Positions 26,940-34,030 of a stretch of DNA of 34,030 bases are shown in pieces (position 1 is the first letter of the stretch; each line of letters opens with the position of its first letter). The notes under the pieces are model-generated. The model did not search any database, was not told the DNA's origin, and worked only from the letters and a program-made list of their open reading frames with translations. The translations under genes and the position numbers were made by a program. Location of the stretch: the NCBI RefSeq assembly GCF_003610895.1, contig NZ_MCAS01000049.1, positions 1 to 34,030 on the forward strand, in the 5' to 3' direction. Source of the DNA: Paraburkholderia fungorum (GTDB lineage Bacteria; Pseudomonadota; Gammaproteobacteria; Burkholderiales; Burkholderiaceae).

Positions 26940-28922
26940 ATGGAATTTCTCTCTTTGCGCCGCGCCAGTGTTGGCGCCCGGCTCGCCGTGCTGTCGTGCG
27001 CGCTGGTGGCGCTGATTTTTGCCGCTTTTACGTGGGCGCTCACGCGCAGCGCCGGCCAGCAGGTCAGCGATCAGGTGCTGCAACGCATCGCCGACAAAGA
27101 CCGTTCGATCGCCGCGATGATCAGGCTGTTCGACGAGGCGCTTTCTGCGGAAGTCGATCGCTCGACGTCGCTGTTCGCAAGCTTCCTGCCCACCGGCTAC
27201 ACGCTCGACGAGAGTCAGAAAGTCGACGTCAACGGCGTCGCCACGCCAACCATCAAGGCCGGCGACAAAGTCCTGAACATGGACTTCTCGATTCCCGACC
27301 AGTTTCTCGAACGCAGCGGCGCGGTGGCCACCGTATTCGCTCGCAGTGGCGACGATTTCGTCCGCGTGACGACTTCCCTGAAGAAACAGGACGGCTCGCG
27401 CGCGATCGGCACGCTGCTCGACCGCAAGGGGCCCGCGTACGCGCCCATTCTCGCGAACAAATCGTATACAGGGCTTGCGGCGCTCTTTGGCAAGCGCTGG
27501 ATTACCCAATATCGGCCGATCACGGACGCGAGCGGTCGCGTGATCGGCGCGCTGTTCGTCGGCGTGAACGTGGACAAGGAAATCCAGTCGGTCGAAGACG
27601 GCATCAACAAACTGAAAATCGGCGACAGCGGCTATTACTTCGTGGTCAACGCCTCGAAGGGCGCGGACCGCGGCAAGCTGATCGTGCACCCGGCGGCCGC
27701 CGGCCAGAATGCGGACAACGCAAATGCGCCGTATCAGCAAATGCTTGACATGAAGGAAGGCCAGCTCGAATTCAGCTCCGCCGACGCGACGCTCGGCGAG
27801 CGCGATGCGCGCGACAAATTCGTGTCGTTCATCACCGTGCCGCAATGGCAATGGCTGGTGGGCGGCGTCGCGCCGCGCGACGAGGTGATGGCGGAGGTGA
27901 GCGCCACGCGCAATAAATTCCTGCTGATCGGTTTCGCGCTGGTCGGCGCGTTCGCGATCGTGTTCCTGATCGCCGTGCGCCGTCTCGTGAGCCGTCCGCT
28001 CGATGAAGCCGCAAAGGCGTCCGAGCGCTTCGCCTCGGGCGATCTGAGTGTGCGTGTGGCCAAGGGCGTCAAGGGCGCGAATACGCGGGCCGACGAGATC
28101 GGCCGCTTGATGCAGTCGATCGACGGCATCGGTGAAGGCCTCGCGCGCATTGTTTCGCAAGTGCGCAATGCGTCGACGGACATGTCGGAAGGCACCGAAA
28201 AGATCGCCGCCGGCAGCGGCAACATTGCCGCGCGGATCGCCACGCAGGCGAGCAGCCTCGAAGAAACGGCGGCCAGCATGGAACAGATCACCTCGACTGT
28301 GCAGCAGAACGCCGACCATGCCGCTCAGGCCAACACGCTCGTCACGAACGCCGCGGACGCCGCGCTCGAAGGCGGCCGCGCTGTCGAACGCGTGGTCTCG
28401 ACGATGGGCGAGATCAGCCGCTCGTCGCAGAAAATTGCCGAGATCACCAGCGTGATCGAAGGCATCGCGTTCCAGACCAATATCCTTGCATTGAACGCGG
28501 CCGTAGAAGCCGCGCGCGCCGGTGAGCACGGCAAGGGTTTTGCGGTGGTGGCCTCGGAAGTGCGTGCGCTCGCGCAACGCAGCGCGGCTTCGGTGAAGGA
28601 GATCGAGCAGTTGATCGCCGCGTCCACAGCGACCGTTCAAAGCGGCTTCCGGATCGCGGAAGAGGCCAGCTCGACGATGCAGGGCATCGTTCAACAGGTC
28701 GGCCAGGTGCGCGCCATCATGGCGGAGATCAGCGTCGCGTCACGCGAGCAGTCGGGCGGCATCGAGCAGGTCAATCTTGCCGTCACGCAGATCGGGGAAG
28801 CGACCCAGCAGAATGCGACGATTGTCGGCGAGGCGGAACTCGCGGCGGCCGAGTTGCGCGATCAGGCTGCGCGGCTTGCGCACGTGGTTAGCGTGTTCAA
28901 GCTGGAAGCGGGACGGGATTGA
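26940..28922 (+). CDS. methyl-accepting chemotaxis protein with Cache sensor
   Basis: 660 residues from the ATG at 26940; an upstream in-frame ATG at 26889 lies inside the leader hairpin and is unlikely. TM1 about 12-35; a periplasmic part (36-326) looks like Cache_3-Cache_2 (around 60-215, ending ALFVGVNVDKEIQ) followed by a second Cache-like unit (to about 315, with GYYFVVNASKG and WQWLVGGVAPRDE). TM2 about 327-349 and HAMP 350-402 lead to the cytoplasmic coiled coil with the conserved tip IAFQTNILALNAAVEAARAGEHGKGFAVVASEVR (509-542). It signals to CheA/CheW to steer flagellar motion. There is no C-terminal NWETF-like CheR tether (ends FKLEAGRD). The sigma-28 promoter places it in the flagellar/chemotaxis regulon. 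Ligand unknown; Cache domains often bind organic acids or amino acids. Confidence 0.93.
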   Translation: MEFLSLRRASVGARLAVLSCALVALIFAAFTWALTRSAGQQVSDQVLQRIADKDRSIAAMIRLFDEALSAEVDRSTSLFASFLPTGYTLDESQKVDVNGVATPTIKAGDKVLNMDFSIPDQFLERSGAVATVFARSGDDFVRVTTSLKKQDGSRAIGTLLDRKGPAYAPILANKSYTGLAALFGKRWITQYRPITDASGRVIGALFVGVNVDKEIQSVEDGINKLKIGDSGYYFVVNASKGADRGKLIVHPAAAGQNADNANAPYQQMLDMKEGQLEFSSADATLGERDARDKFVSFITVPQWQWLVGGVAPRDEVMAEVSATRNKFLLIGFALVGAFAIVFLIAVRRLVSRPLDEAAKASERFASGDLSVRVAKGVKGANTRADEIGRLMQSIDGIGEGLARIVSQVRNASTDMSEGTEKIAAGSGNIAARIATQASSLEETAASMEQITSTVQQNADHAAQANTLVTNAADAALEGGRAVERVVSTMGEISRSSQKIAEITSVIEGIAFQTNILALNAAVEAARAGEHGKGFAVVASEVRALAQRSAASVKEIEQLIAASTATVQSGFRIAEEASSTMQGIVQQVGQVRAIMAEISVASREQSGGIEQVNLAVTQIGEATQQNATIVGEAELAAAELRDQAARLAHVVSVFKLEAGRD

Positions 28923-28935
28923 GCTAGTGTCAGTG

Positions 28936-28967
28936 TGCCGGTGCGCGCATTCTGCCGCGCACCGGCA
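28936..28967. terminator. 12-bp hairpin between convergent genes
   Basis: TGCCGGTGCGCG (28936-28947), 8-base loop, CGCGCACCGGCA (28956-28967), between the chemoreceptor stop (28922) and the convergent GST stop (28984). The GC-rich perfect stem could halt or protect transcripts from both sides. No T-run is present, so intrinsic termination is uncertain. Confidence 0.55.
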
Positions 28968-28983
28968 TTGGCCTGCGTCGTCG

Positions 28984-29637
28984 TCAAAACTCCACATCCA
29001 GTTCGTCGATCTCTTCCACTTCCTGTTGCGCATCCGCGATCCATTGCTGCATCTCCGGCAGCGCCATGATGCGCTGCCCGTAGTCGACAATGTCCGGATC
29101 CAGCCTGACGTCGTAGGTCACGAAGCGTGTCACCACCGGCGCGTACATCGCGTCCGCCGCGCTGCGCTCGCCGAACAGAAACGGACCGCCGTACTGCTTC
29201 AGGCACTCGCTCCAGATCGTCACGATGCGGTCGATATCCGATTGCGCCCGCGCCCACACCTTGAAGCCCGGAAAATGCGCTTTCAGATTCATCGGCAAGG
29301 CCGAACGCAGCGAAGCAAAACCCGAATGCATCTCGCCGCAAATCGAGCGGCAATGTGCTCGCGCGCGAATGTCTTTCGGCAAAAGCGCGGCCTCCGGTTT
29401 CAATTCGTTCAGATATTCGGCGATCGCCAGGGTGTCCCAGATCTTGATGCCGTCATGAAAGAGACACGGCACCAGGATCGACGGCGAAAGCAGCAGCAAT
29501 TCAGCGCGTGCGGCGGGATCGTCGATCGGCATCACGATCTCTTCGAAAGGCAGACCGCTAAACTTCGTCAGCAACCAGCCCCGCAGCGACCACGACGAAT
29601 AATTCTTGCTGCTGATGGTGAGCGTGGTATTCGCCAT
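28984..29637 (-). CDS. glutathione S-transferase family protein
   Basis: 217 residues. The ATG at 29637 has a strong GGAGGAG ribosome site. The N-terminal thioredoxin-like domain (1-80) starts LTISSKNYSSWSLRGWLLTK, where one of the serines near Ser13-Ser17 may be the glutathione-contacting residue. It contains LVPCLFHDG, the cis-Pro position, and IWDTLAIAEYLNE. The helical C-terminal domain (about 90-217) carries GPFLFGERSAADAMYAPVVTRFVTY, a typical GST block. It is a cytosolic enzyme expected to conjugate or reduce electrophiles with glutathione; the substrate cannot be read from sequence. Convergent with the chemoreceptor gene and divergent from phaZ. Confidence 0.92.
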   Translation of the reverse strand: MANTTLTISSKNYSSWSLRGWLLTKFSGLPFEEIVMPIDDPAARAELLLLSPSILVPCLFHDGIKIWDTLAIAEYLNELKPEAALLPKDIRARAHCRSICGEMHSGFASLRSALPMNLKAHFPGFKVWARAQSDIDRIVTIWSECLKQYGGPFLFGERSAADAMYAPVVTRFVTYDVRLDPDIVDYGQRIMALPEMQQWIADAQQEVEEIDELDVEF

Positions 29638-29856
29638 ACGTTTCTCCTCCAGATGAGGCGTTCCGCCGGCGCCTGAGCATGCGCATGCACGTTGCCGTGC
29701 GTGGGTGCACCAAAGCGCGGCAAATTCGGCCCGCTTTCACAACTGGCGCAAATGCTATGCCAACGTGCAGGCACGGCCATGCCCGTGCAATCGCGCGATT
29801 GGCACATGACTTGCCTCTATTCGGGCTCCTTCCTTTTCTGCACTCGTGCGAAGGTT

Positions 29857-31305
29857 ATGAACCTGTTCGCATATCCCACATACCAGGCTTTCGCCGACCT
29901 GATGCTGCCGATGCGGCACGGCGCGGCGCTGGTGAATCATTCGCTCGACGCGTGGCCCGCGTTTGGCGAGACGTCGCATGGCCGCTCGCTACGCGCAACC
30001 TGCGAATTGCTGACGCTCGCCGGACTCACGCCGGTCAGGCCGCCGTTCGACATCGACAGCGTGGTGACCGAAGGCCAAGCCGTGCGAATCGTCGAGGAAG
30101 TGGCCGCGCACACGCCGTTCTGTTCGCTGCTGCATTTCCGTAAGGATGCCTCCCTTTCGCATCCGCAGCCGCGCGTGCTGGTGATCGCGCCCATGTCCGG
30201 CCACTTCGCGACGCTGCTGCGTGGCACCGTTCGTACGATGCTGGCCGAACACGACGTCTACATCACCGATTGGCACAACCCGCGCGACGTGCCGCTGAGT
30301 CAGGGCCGCTTCGGCTTCGATGAATTCGTGCAGCACGTGATCGATTTCAGCGAGACGATCGGGCCGGGCGCGCACCTCCTGGCGGTGTGTCAGCCGACCG
30401 TCGCCGCGTTGGCCGCGGTCGCCCTCATGGCCGCCGACGACAATCCCGCGCAACCCGCCAGCATGACGCTGATGGCGGGTCCGCTCGACACGCGTATCAA
30501 CCCGACACGCGTCAATGAGCTGGCTAAAAGCAAGCCGATCGAGTGGTTCGAGCAGAACCTGATCAGCGCGGTGCCGTTTGGTTTTGCGGGCGCGCATCGT
30601 CGCGTGTATCCCGGCTTCGTGCAGCTGACCGCGTTTATGTCGATGAACCTCGGCCGTCATCTCGACTCGTTCGAGACGATGCATTACGAGCGCGCCAAAG
30701 GCGATCCGGCGAAGGCCGACACGATCCGCACTTTCTACGAAGAATACTTCGCGACAATGGACCTGACGGCCGATTTCTATCTGGAGACGGTCGATACGGT
30801 TTTTCAACGACATGCACTGCCGTTGCATGAGCTCACGGTGGGGGAGCGGCTTGTGGAGCCTTCAAAAATCCGTCGCACGGCGCTGCTGACCGTGGAAGGC
30901 GAGAAGGACGATATCTGCGCGGTCGGGCAGACGCTCGCCGCGCAGGACATGTGCGACAAATTAAGGCCGTATCTAAAGACGCATCATGTGCAAACCGGCG
31001 TGGGGCATTACGGTGTATTCAACGGGCACCGGTGGGAGCGGCAAATTTATCCACGCGTGCGGGCGGTGATTTACGACAATGAACCGCGCGCGGTGGTGGC
31101 GAATTCGCGGGCGCGCACGATTCAGCCGGTGTCGGCGGCGGTGGCTTCCGAGGTGACGGCGGCCGCGCCGGCTGCTGCGGCAGTGGTCGATATCGTCACG
31201 GATACCCGCGTGACTGCCGCCACACCGAACGGAACCGGCTCCGCCGCGAAACCGCAACAGGCGTCACGAGCGCCGCGCCGGCGGCCACCCGCAACGCAAT
31301 CGTGA
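29857..31305 (+). CDS. phaZ: intracellular polyhydroxyalkanoate depolymerase
   Basis: 482 residues from the ATG at 29857, chosen because family members begin near MNLFAYPTYQAFADLMLP; the frame is open 55 codons further upstream, and the AAGG before this ATG is unusually close. Alpha/beta-hydrolase catalytic set: nucleophile Cys178 in LLAVCQPTV (intracellular PhaZ uses Cys, not the Ser of secreted enzymes), Asp351 or Asp352 in VEGEKDDICA, and His384 in GVGHYGVFNGHRW. It mobilises storage PHB/PHA granules in the cytosol. The C-terminal 65 residues (418-482) are an Ala/Val/Thr-rich tail ending in a basic PRRRPP segment, beyond the enzyme core. The gene ends one base from the convergent cupin gene. 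Confidence 0.92.
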   Translation: MNLFAYPTYQAFADLMLPMRHGAALVNHSLDAWPAFGETSHGRSLRATCELLTLAGLTPVRPPFDIDSVVTEGQAVRIVEEVAAHTPFCSLLHFRKDASLSHPQPRVLVIAPMSGHFATLLRGTVRTMLAEHDVYITDWHNPRDVPLSQGRFGFDEFVQHVIDFSETIGPGAHLLAVCQPTVAALAAVALMAADDNPAQPASMTLMAGPLDTRINPTRVNELAKSKPIEWFEQNLISAVPFGFAGAHRRVYPGFVQLTAFMSMNLGRHLDSFETMHYERAKGDPAKADTIRTFYEEYFATMDLTADFYLETVDTVFQRHALPLHELTVGERLVEPSKIRRTALLTVEGEKDDICAVGQTLAAQDMCDKLRPYLKTHHVQTGVGHYGVFNGHRWERQIYPRVRAVIYDNEPRAVVANSRARTIQPVSAAVASEVTAAAPAAAAVVDIVTDTRVTAATPNGTGSAAKPQQASRAPRRRPPATQS

Positions 31306-31306
31306 G

Positions 31307-31741
31307 TCAAGCCGCGACGCCCTTCCACGGCTGCACCGCCGGCACGTCGCACGGACCTTCGACTTCGATGGATTTGAAGTCGGCCGGCGACACGATTTCG
31401 ATGTACTCCATATCTTCCGAGTAATCGAACAGATAGTGGACGATGCCCGGCGCCTGGTGCACGCAATCGCCCGCGGCGACGAGCGTCTCCTTGTCGCCAT
31501 ACATGAACCGCGCCCAACCCTTCAGCATGATCACAATGTGGAAATCGGCCTCATGGCGGTGCCAACCCGTGCCTTGCTCTGGTGCGTGATTCGCCTTGAC
31601 GAGTTGCGCGAGCACCTTGCCGCCGGTTGCCTGCGCGATGCCTAAATCACGGTACAGAAAAAAATCGCGCAGACCCTGATCCACGTAGGACGTGTCTTGC
31701 GGACGGACATGGCTGAACTGCGTGGCGAATTCGGTGGACAT
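31307..31741 (-). CDS. small single-domain cupin protein
   Basis: 144 residues from the ATG at 31741, with GAGGAG just upstream; the open frame continues 20 codons upstream. Cupin motif 1 is GTGWHRHEADFHIVIMLKGWARFMYG, with His-x-His as metal ligands; motif 2 is GDCVHQAPGIVHYLFDYS, with the third His. The beta-barrel fold is clear. The enzyme class is not, since small cupins range from dioxygenases and isomerases to ligand sensors. It stops one base after the convergent phaZ stop and lies 166 bases from the flavin reductase-like gene on the same strand. Confidence 0.88.
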   Translation of the reverse strand: MSTEFATQFSHVRPQDTSYVDQGLRDFFLYRDLGIAQATGGKVLAQLVKANHAPEQGTGWHRHEADFHIVIMLKGWARFMYGDKETLVAAGDCVHQAPGIVHYLFDYSEDMEYIEIVSPADFKSIEVEGPCDVPAVQPWKGVAA

Positions 31742-31907
31742 GATCGCGCTCCTCTTGAGTGAGCCGGCAGTTGAAAACGACGCGTTGAGCGTCGGTTGCA
31801 AGCATCAAGCGGGCCAGCTGGCGGCCTCCGGCTTTGCGTTTCGCTGGGGCGATCGGGTGGCCTCACTCCGCATTGCGCGGCACGAGGCGCTTCAAACGTT
31901 CTGATGC

Positions 31908-32519
31908 TTATGCTGTCGGGCGGAACATCTGGAACATCTCGCCGATTTCTGCGTAGTCCGCACGGTAGCCGGCGCGCATGATCGGCTGCGCGGCGTGGGT
32001 GTCGAACAGACCGTCTTTCAGGTAGGCCTCGTTGATGTGGACACCCACCACCTGCCCGAGCGACAGGTAGTTGTCCATTGGCTTGCCCTCGAGCGTGTGA
32101 AGACGGACTACTTGCAGCAGCTTGCATTCGAGCGCAGCCGGCGATTCGGCAACATGCGGCACGGCGACATTGCGACCGGGTGCGGGCGTCAGGCCGGCGA
32201 GTTCGAATTCGTCGACGTGCGGCGCGACCGGTGCGGACGAACGGTTCATCTGTTCAGCGAGCGGCTTGCTGGACAGATTCCAGACGAATTCGCCGGTAGC
32301 TTCGATGTTGGCGATGCTGTCTTTACGGCCTTCGCTGCAGAAACCGATGATCGGCGGGAAGCTGGCGAACGCACCGAAGAAGCTGTAGGGCGCGAGGTTC
32401 AGGGTGCCGTCGGCGGCGCGTGAGGAAATCCAGCCGATCAGGCGCGGGGCGACGATGGCCTTGAACGGGTCGTGCGGGAGGCCGTGACCGGTGGCGGGGT
32501 CGTAGAAGTAGTGGGGCAT
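31908..32519 (-). CDS. flavin reductase-like FMN-binding protein
   Basis: 203 residues from the ATG at 32519; the frame extends 31 codons upstream, but family members begin near MPHYFYDPATGHGLPHDPFKAIVAPRLIGWIS. The split-barrel flavin-binding domain has GWISSRAADGTLNLAPYSFF, PPIIGFCSEGRKDSIANI, GEFVWNL and LECKLLQVVRL. These proteins bind FMN and either reduce flavin with NAD(P)H for a partner oxygenase or act as small oxidoreductases. No partner oxygenase is adjacent. No clear ribosome site is visible. The IS element lies about 170 bases upstream of this start. Confidence 0.9.
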   Translation of the reverse strand: MPHYFYDPATGHGLPHDPFKAIVAPRLIGWISSRAADGTLNLAPYSFFGAFASFPPIIGFCSEGRKDSIANIEATGEFVWNLSSKPLAEQMNRSSAPVAPHVDEFELAGLTPAPGRNVAVPHVAESPAALECKLLQVVRLHTLEGKPMDNYLSLGQVVGVHINEAYLKDGLFDTHAAQPIMRAGYRADYAEIGEMFQMFRPTA

Positions 32520-32687
32520 GGTTGAGCGGTTGCGGTTTTTGGTCGGAACGGTGGTTATACAGCAGGACGCGTGACGTTGCTGGGCGCGGACGCAAGACGC
32601 CCGAGCCACCACGCTGTGATTCTGGATTCAGGATTAAGCCTTCGGAAAACCGCTAAAACACATGCAAGCCAGTCAAGGCGATTGACA

Positions 32688-32716
32688 GGGGGTGTCAGAA
32701 TTTCCGTGTTCAAGGC
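32688..32716. repeat. IS left terminal inverted repeat
   Basis: The core from TGTCA at 32693 to CAAGGC at 32716 matches the reverse complement of the right end at 20 of 24 positions, including an unbroken 12-base block CGTGTTCAAGGC. Outer bases are GGGGG. Confidence 0.8.
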
Positions 32717-32726
32717 GGGTTGAGAA

Positions 32727-33977
32727 TTACACGGATGGTCGAACGAATCGGTCCTCATAAAGTATGGCGAACTGGTTCATGGCGGCCTTCCAGTCATGAG
32801 CCGCACGCCCCCAATCGGCAGTGATGTTACGCAATGCAAGCCAGATGAGCTTCGTCGCAGCCTCGTCGGTCGGGAAGTGGCCCCGCGTTTTGATGATCTT
32901 GCGCAACTGCGAGTTGATGTTCTCAATGGCGTTCGTCGTGTATATCACCTTGCGAACCGACGGTGGAAACGCAAAGAACGGAATTACGCGATCCCAGGCG
33001 TTGCGCCACGCCGCGCTGACCGGCGGGAATTTCTGCCCCCATGGCCCATCAGCAAATGCATCGAGTTCCGCCTGCGCCGCTTCCGCGCTGGGCGCGGTGT
33101 AGATCGGGCGGATCGCTGCGGCCAGGCCCCTGCGGTCCTTCCAGCTCGCGTAATCGAGGCTGTTGCGGATCAGGTGAACAATGCAGGTCTGCAGCGTGGT
33201 GGCCGGAAACACTGCCGCCAGCGCCTCGGGCATACCCTTCAGACCATCGGTGACGGCGATCAGGATGTCGTTGACGCCGCGCGTCCTGAGGTCGTTGAAC
33301 ACCTTCATCCAGAACTTGGCGCCCTCGGTGTTCTCGATCCACAGGCCGAGGATATCGCGTGTGCCGTCGGGAAGAATGCCCAGCGCAAGGTAGATCGCCT
33401 TGTTGCGCACCACGGCGTCTTCGCGGATCTTGACCCGCAATGCGTCGAAGAACACCACCGGATACATCGGCTCAAGCGGGCGGCCCTGCCAGGCCGTCAC
33501 TTCGGCCATGACCTCGTCGGTAACCGAGCTGATGAAATCAGGCGAGACGTCGGTGCCATACTGTTCGAGCAGAAAGCCTTGTATCTCACGCACGGTCATA
33601 CCCCGGGCATACATGGCGACGATCTTGTCATCGAAACCCGTGAAGCGCCGTTCGTGCTTGGGAATCAGCAGCGGTTCGAAACTACCGTCGCGATCGCGTG
33701 GGATCTCGATACGGATCGGACCGTCCTCGGTCAGGACTGTCTTGGCGCCCGTGCCATTGCGCTGATTGGTGACGGCCGCGGGCTTTGCAGCACCGGACGT
33801 GTAGCCGAGATGATGGCTCATCTCGCCACCCAGCGCCCGCTCGATCAGCGCCTTCTTCAAGGACAACGTCGCGGCGTTGATCGCTTCGGCCGTCATCGGC
33901 CCGTTGCCGAACTTCTCAAGCAGCTCAGCGGGGATCACCGGCAGTTCTGCCGGCGTAGCTTTCGGTTTGCGAGGCAT
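32727..33977 (-). CDS. IS256-family transposase
   Basis: 416 residues. The ATG at 33977 has AGGAG 6 bases upstream. DDE catalytic acids are visible in order: Asp in VVFFDALRVKIRED (about 173), Asp in IAVTDGLKGMPEA (about 240), and Glu in YTTNAIENINSQLRK, each in the context usual for IS256-type (Mutator-like) transposases. The N-terminal region has the conserved RNG and EIPRDRDGSFEP segments, and a Cys/His pair in TCIVHLIRNS. Full length with no frameshift, so it may be active. It catalyses movement of the flanking inverted repeats. Confidence 0.95.
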   Translation of the reverse strand: MPRKPKATPAELPVIPAELLEKFGNGPMTAEAINAATLSLKKALIERALGGEMSHHLGYTSGAAKPAAVTNQRNGTGAKTVLTEDGPIRIEIPRDRDGSFEPLLIPKHERRFTGFDDKIVAMYARGMTVREIQGFLLEQYGTDVSPDFISSVTDEVMAEVTAWQGRPLEPMYPVVFFDALRVKIREDAVVRNKAIYLALGILPDGTRDILGLWIENTEGAKFWMKVFNDLRTRGVNDILIAVTDGLKGMPEALAAVFPATTLQTCIVHLIRNSLDYASWKDRRGLAAAIRPIYTAPSAEAAQAELDAFADGPWGQKFPPVSAAWRNAWDRVIPFFAFPPSVRKVIYTTNAIENINSQLRKIIKTRGHFPTDEAATKLIWLALRNITADWGRAAHDWKAAMNQFAILYEDRFVRPSV

Positions 33978-34001
33978 AGGTTCTCCTGGGGAGAATGATA
34001 T

Positions 34002-34030
34002 GCCTTGAACACGAAATTAATGACAGGCCC
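34002..34030. repeat. IS right terminal inverted repeat
   Basis: GCCTTGAACACG begins at 34002 and TGACA ends at 34025, followed by GGCCC at the window end. It is the reverse complement partner of the left repeat, with four mismatches in the 24-base core. Confidence 0.8.

Larger units (their letters stand above)
32688..34030 (-). mobile_element. IS256-family insertion sequence, complete or nearly so
   Basis: About 1.34 kb bounded by imperfect terminal inverted repeats (left 32688-32716, right 34002-34030) around one intact transposase gene. The size and single-gene layout fit IS256-family elements. The right end reaches the last base of the window, so the target-site duplication cannot be checked. 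The exact outer limits could be off by a few bases, because the outermost five bases match only partly. Confidence 0.9.

Noticed and set aside
29677..29688. 12-base palindrome GCATGCGCATGC between the GST and phaZ genes
   Set aside because: Low-complexity alternating sequence, not placed near a visible promoter; chance is a sufficient explanation.
32682..32710. TTGACA at the IS left junction as an outward or hybrid promoter
   Set aside because: It points into the element against the transposase, and no -10 box lies at 16-18 bases.

Overview
The window looks like chromosomal DNA of a Burkholderiaceae beta-proteobacterium, most likely Paraburkholderia or a close relative. I infer this from the high GC content and strong GC3 codon bias, the methylcitrate genes beside a full-length AcnA, an intracellular PHA depolymerase, a sigma-28-type promoter before a Cache-domain chemoreceptor, and a BvgA-like response regulator. 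No database search was possible, so the taxonomic call is inference.

Left part (1-6090, + strand): propionate catabolism. It holds prpC (5' end cut off by the window edge), a small exported protein with an MliC-like pattern, prpD and acnA, spaced as one operon and closed by two tandem hairpins, the second a textbook intrinsic terminator. PrpC, PrpD and aconitase cover the condensation, dehydration and rehydration steps of the 2-methylcitrate cycle.

6099-10985 (- strand): a signalling cluster read right to left. It has an OmpA-domain lipoprotein, then a NarL/BvgA-type response regulator, a sensor-like protein whose kinase motifs have decayed but whose C-terminal Hpt histidine remains, and a single-pass Ala/Pro-rich membrane protein that overlaps the sensor gene by ATGA. 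This is the least ordinary part of the window.

11285-17549: a four-gene ABC importer operon (ATPase, binding protein, two permeases; - strand) of the polyamine/opine type, with a divergent MocR/GabR-type regulator (+ strand). The divergent region carries repeated GGTTC/GAACC half-sites. A 10-bp hairpin lies between the binding-protein and permease genes.

17676-23119 (- strand): a giant AsmA-like DUF748 envelope protein and a DUF1254/DUF1214 lipoprotein, separated by a perfect 16-bp hairpin.

23414-28922 (+ strand): a PaiB-family FMN-binding protein, a copper-exporting P-type ATPase (copA) behind a near-ideal CueR-type promoter with a 19-bp spacer, and a methyl-accepting chemotaxis protein behind a sigma-28-like promoter with a leader hairpin.

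28984-32519: a glutathione S-transferase (-), an intracellular PHA depolymerase (+) ending one base from a convergent cupin gene (-), and a flavin reductase-like protein (-).

Right end (32688-34030): an IS256-family insertion sequence with an intact transposase and both inverted repeats; its outer end falls at the last base of the window. No tRNA, rRNA, CRISPR array or prophage was seen. Most of the region is ordinary core or niche metabolism. The points most worth following are the kinase-dead Hpt cluster, the MocR operator region, the enlarged permease loop and the leader or intercistronic hairpins.
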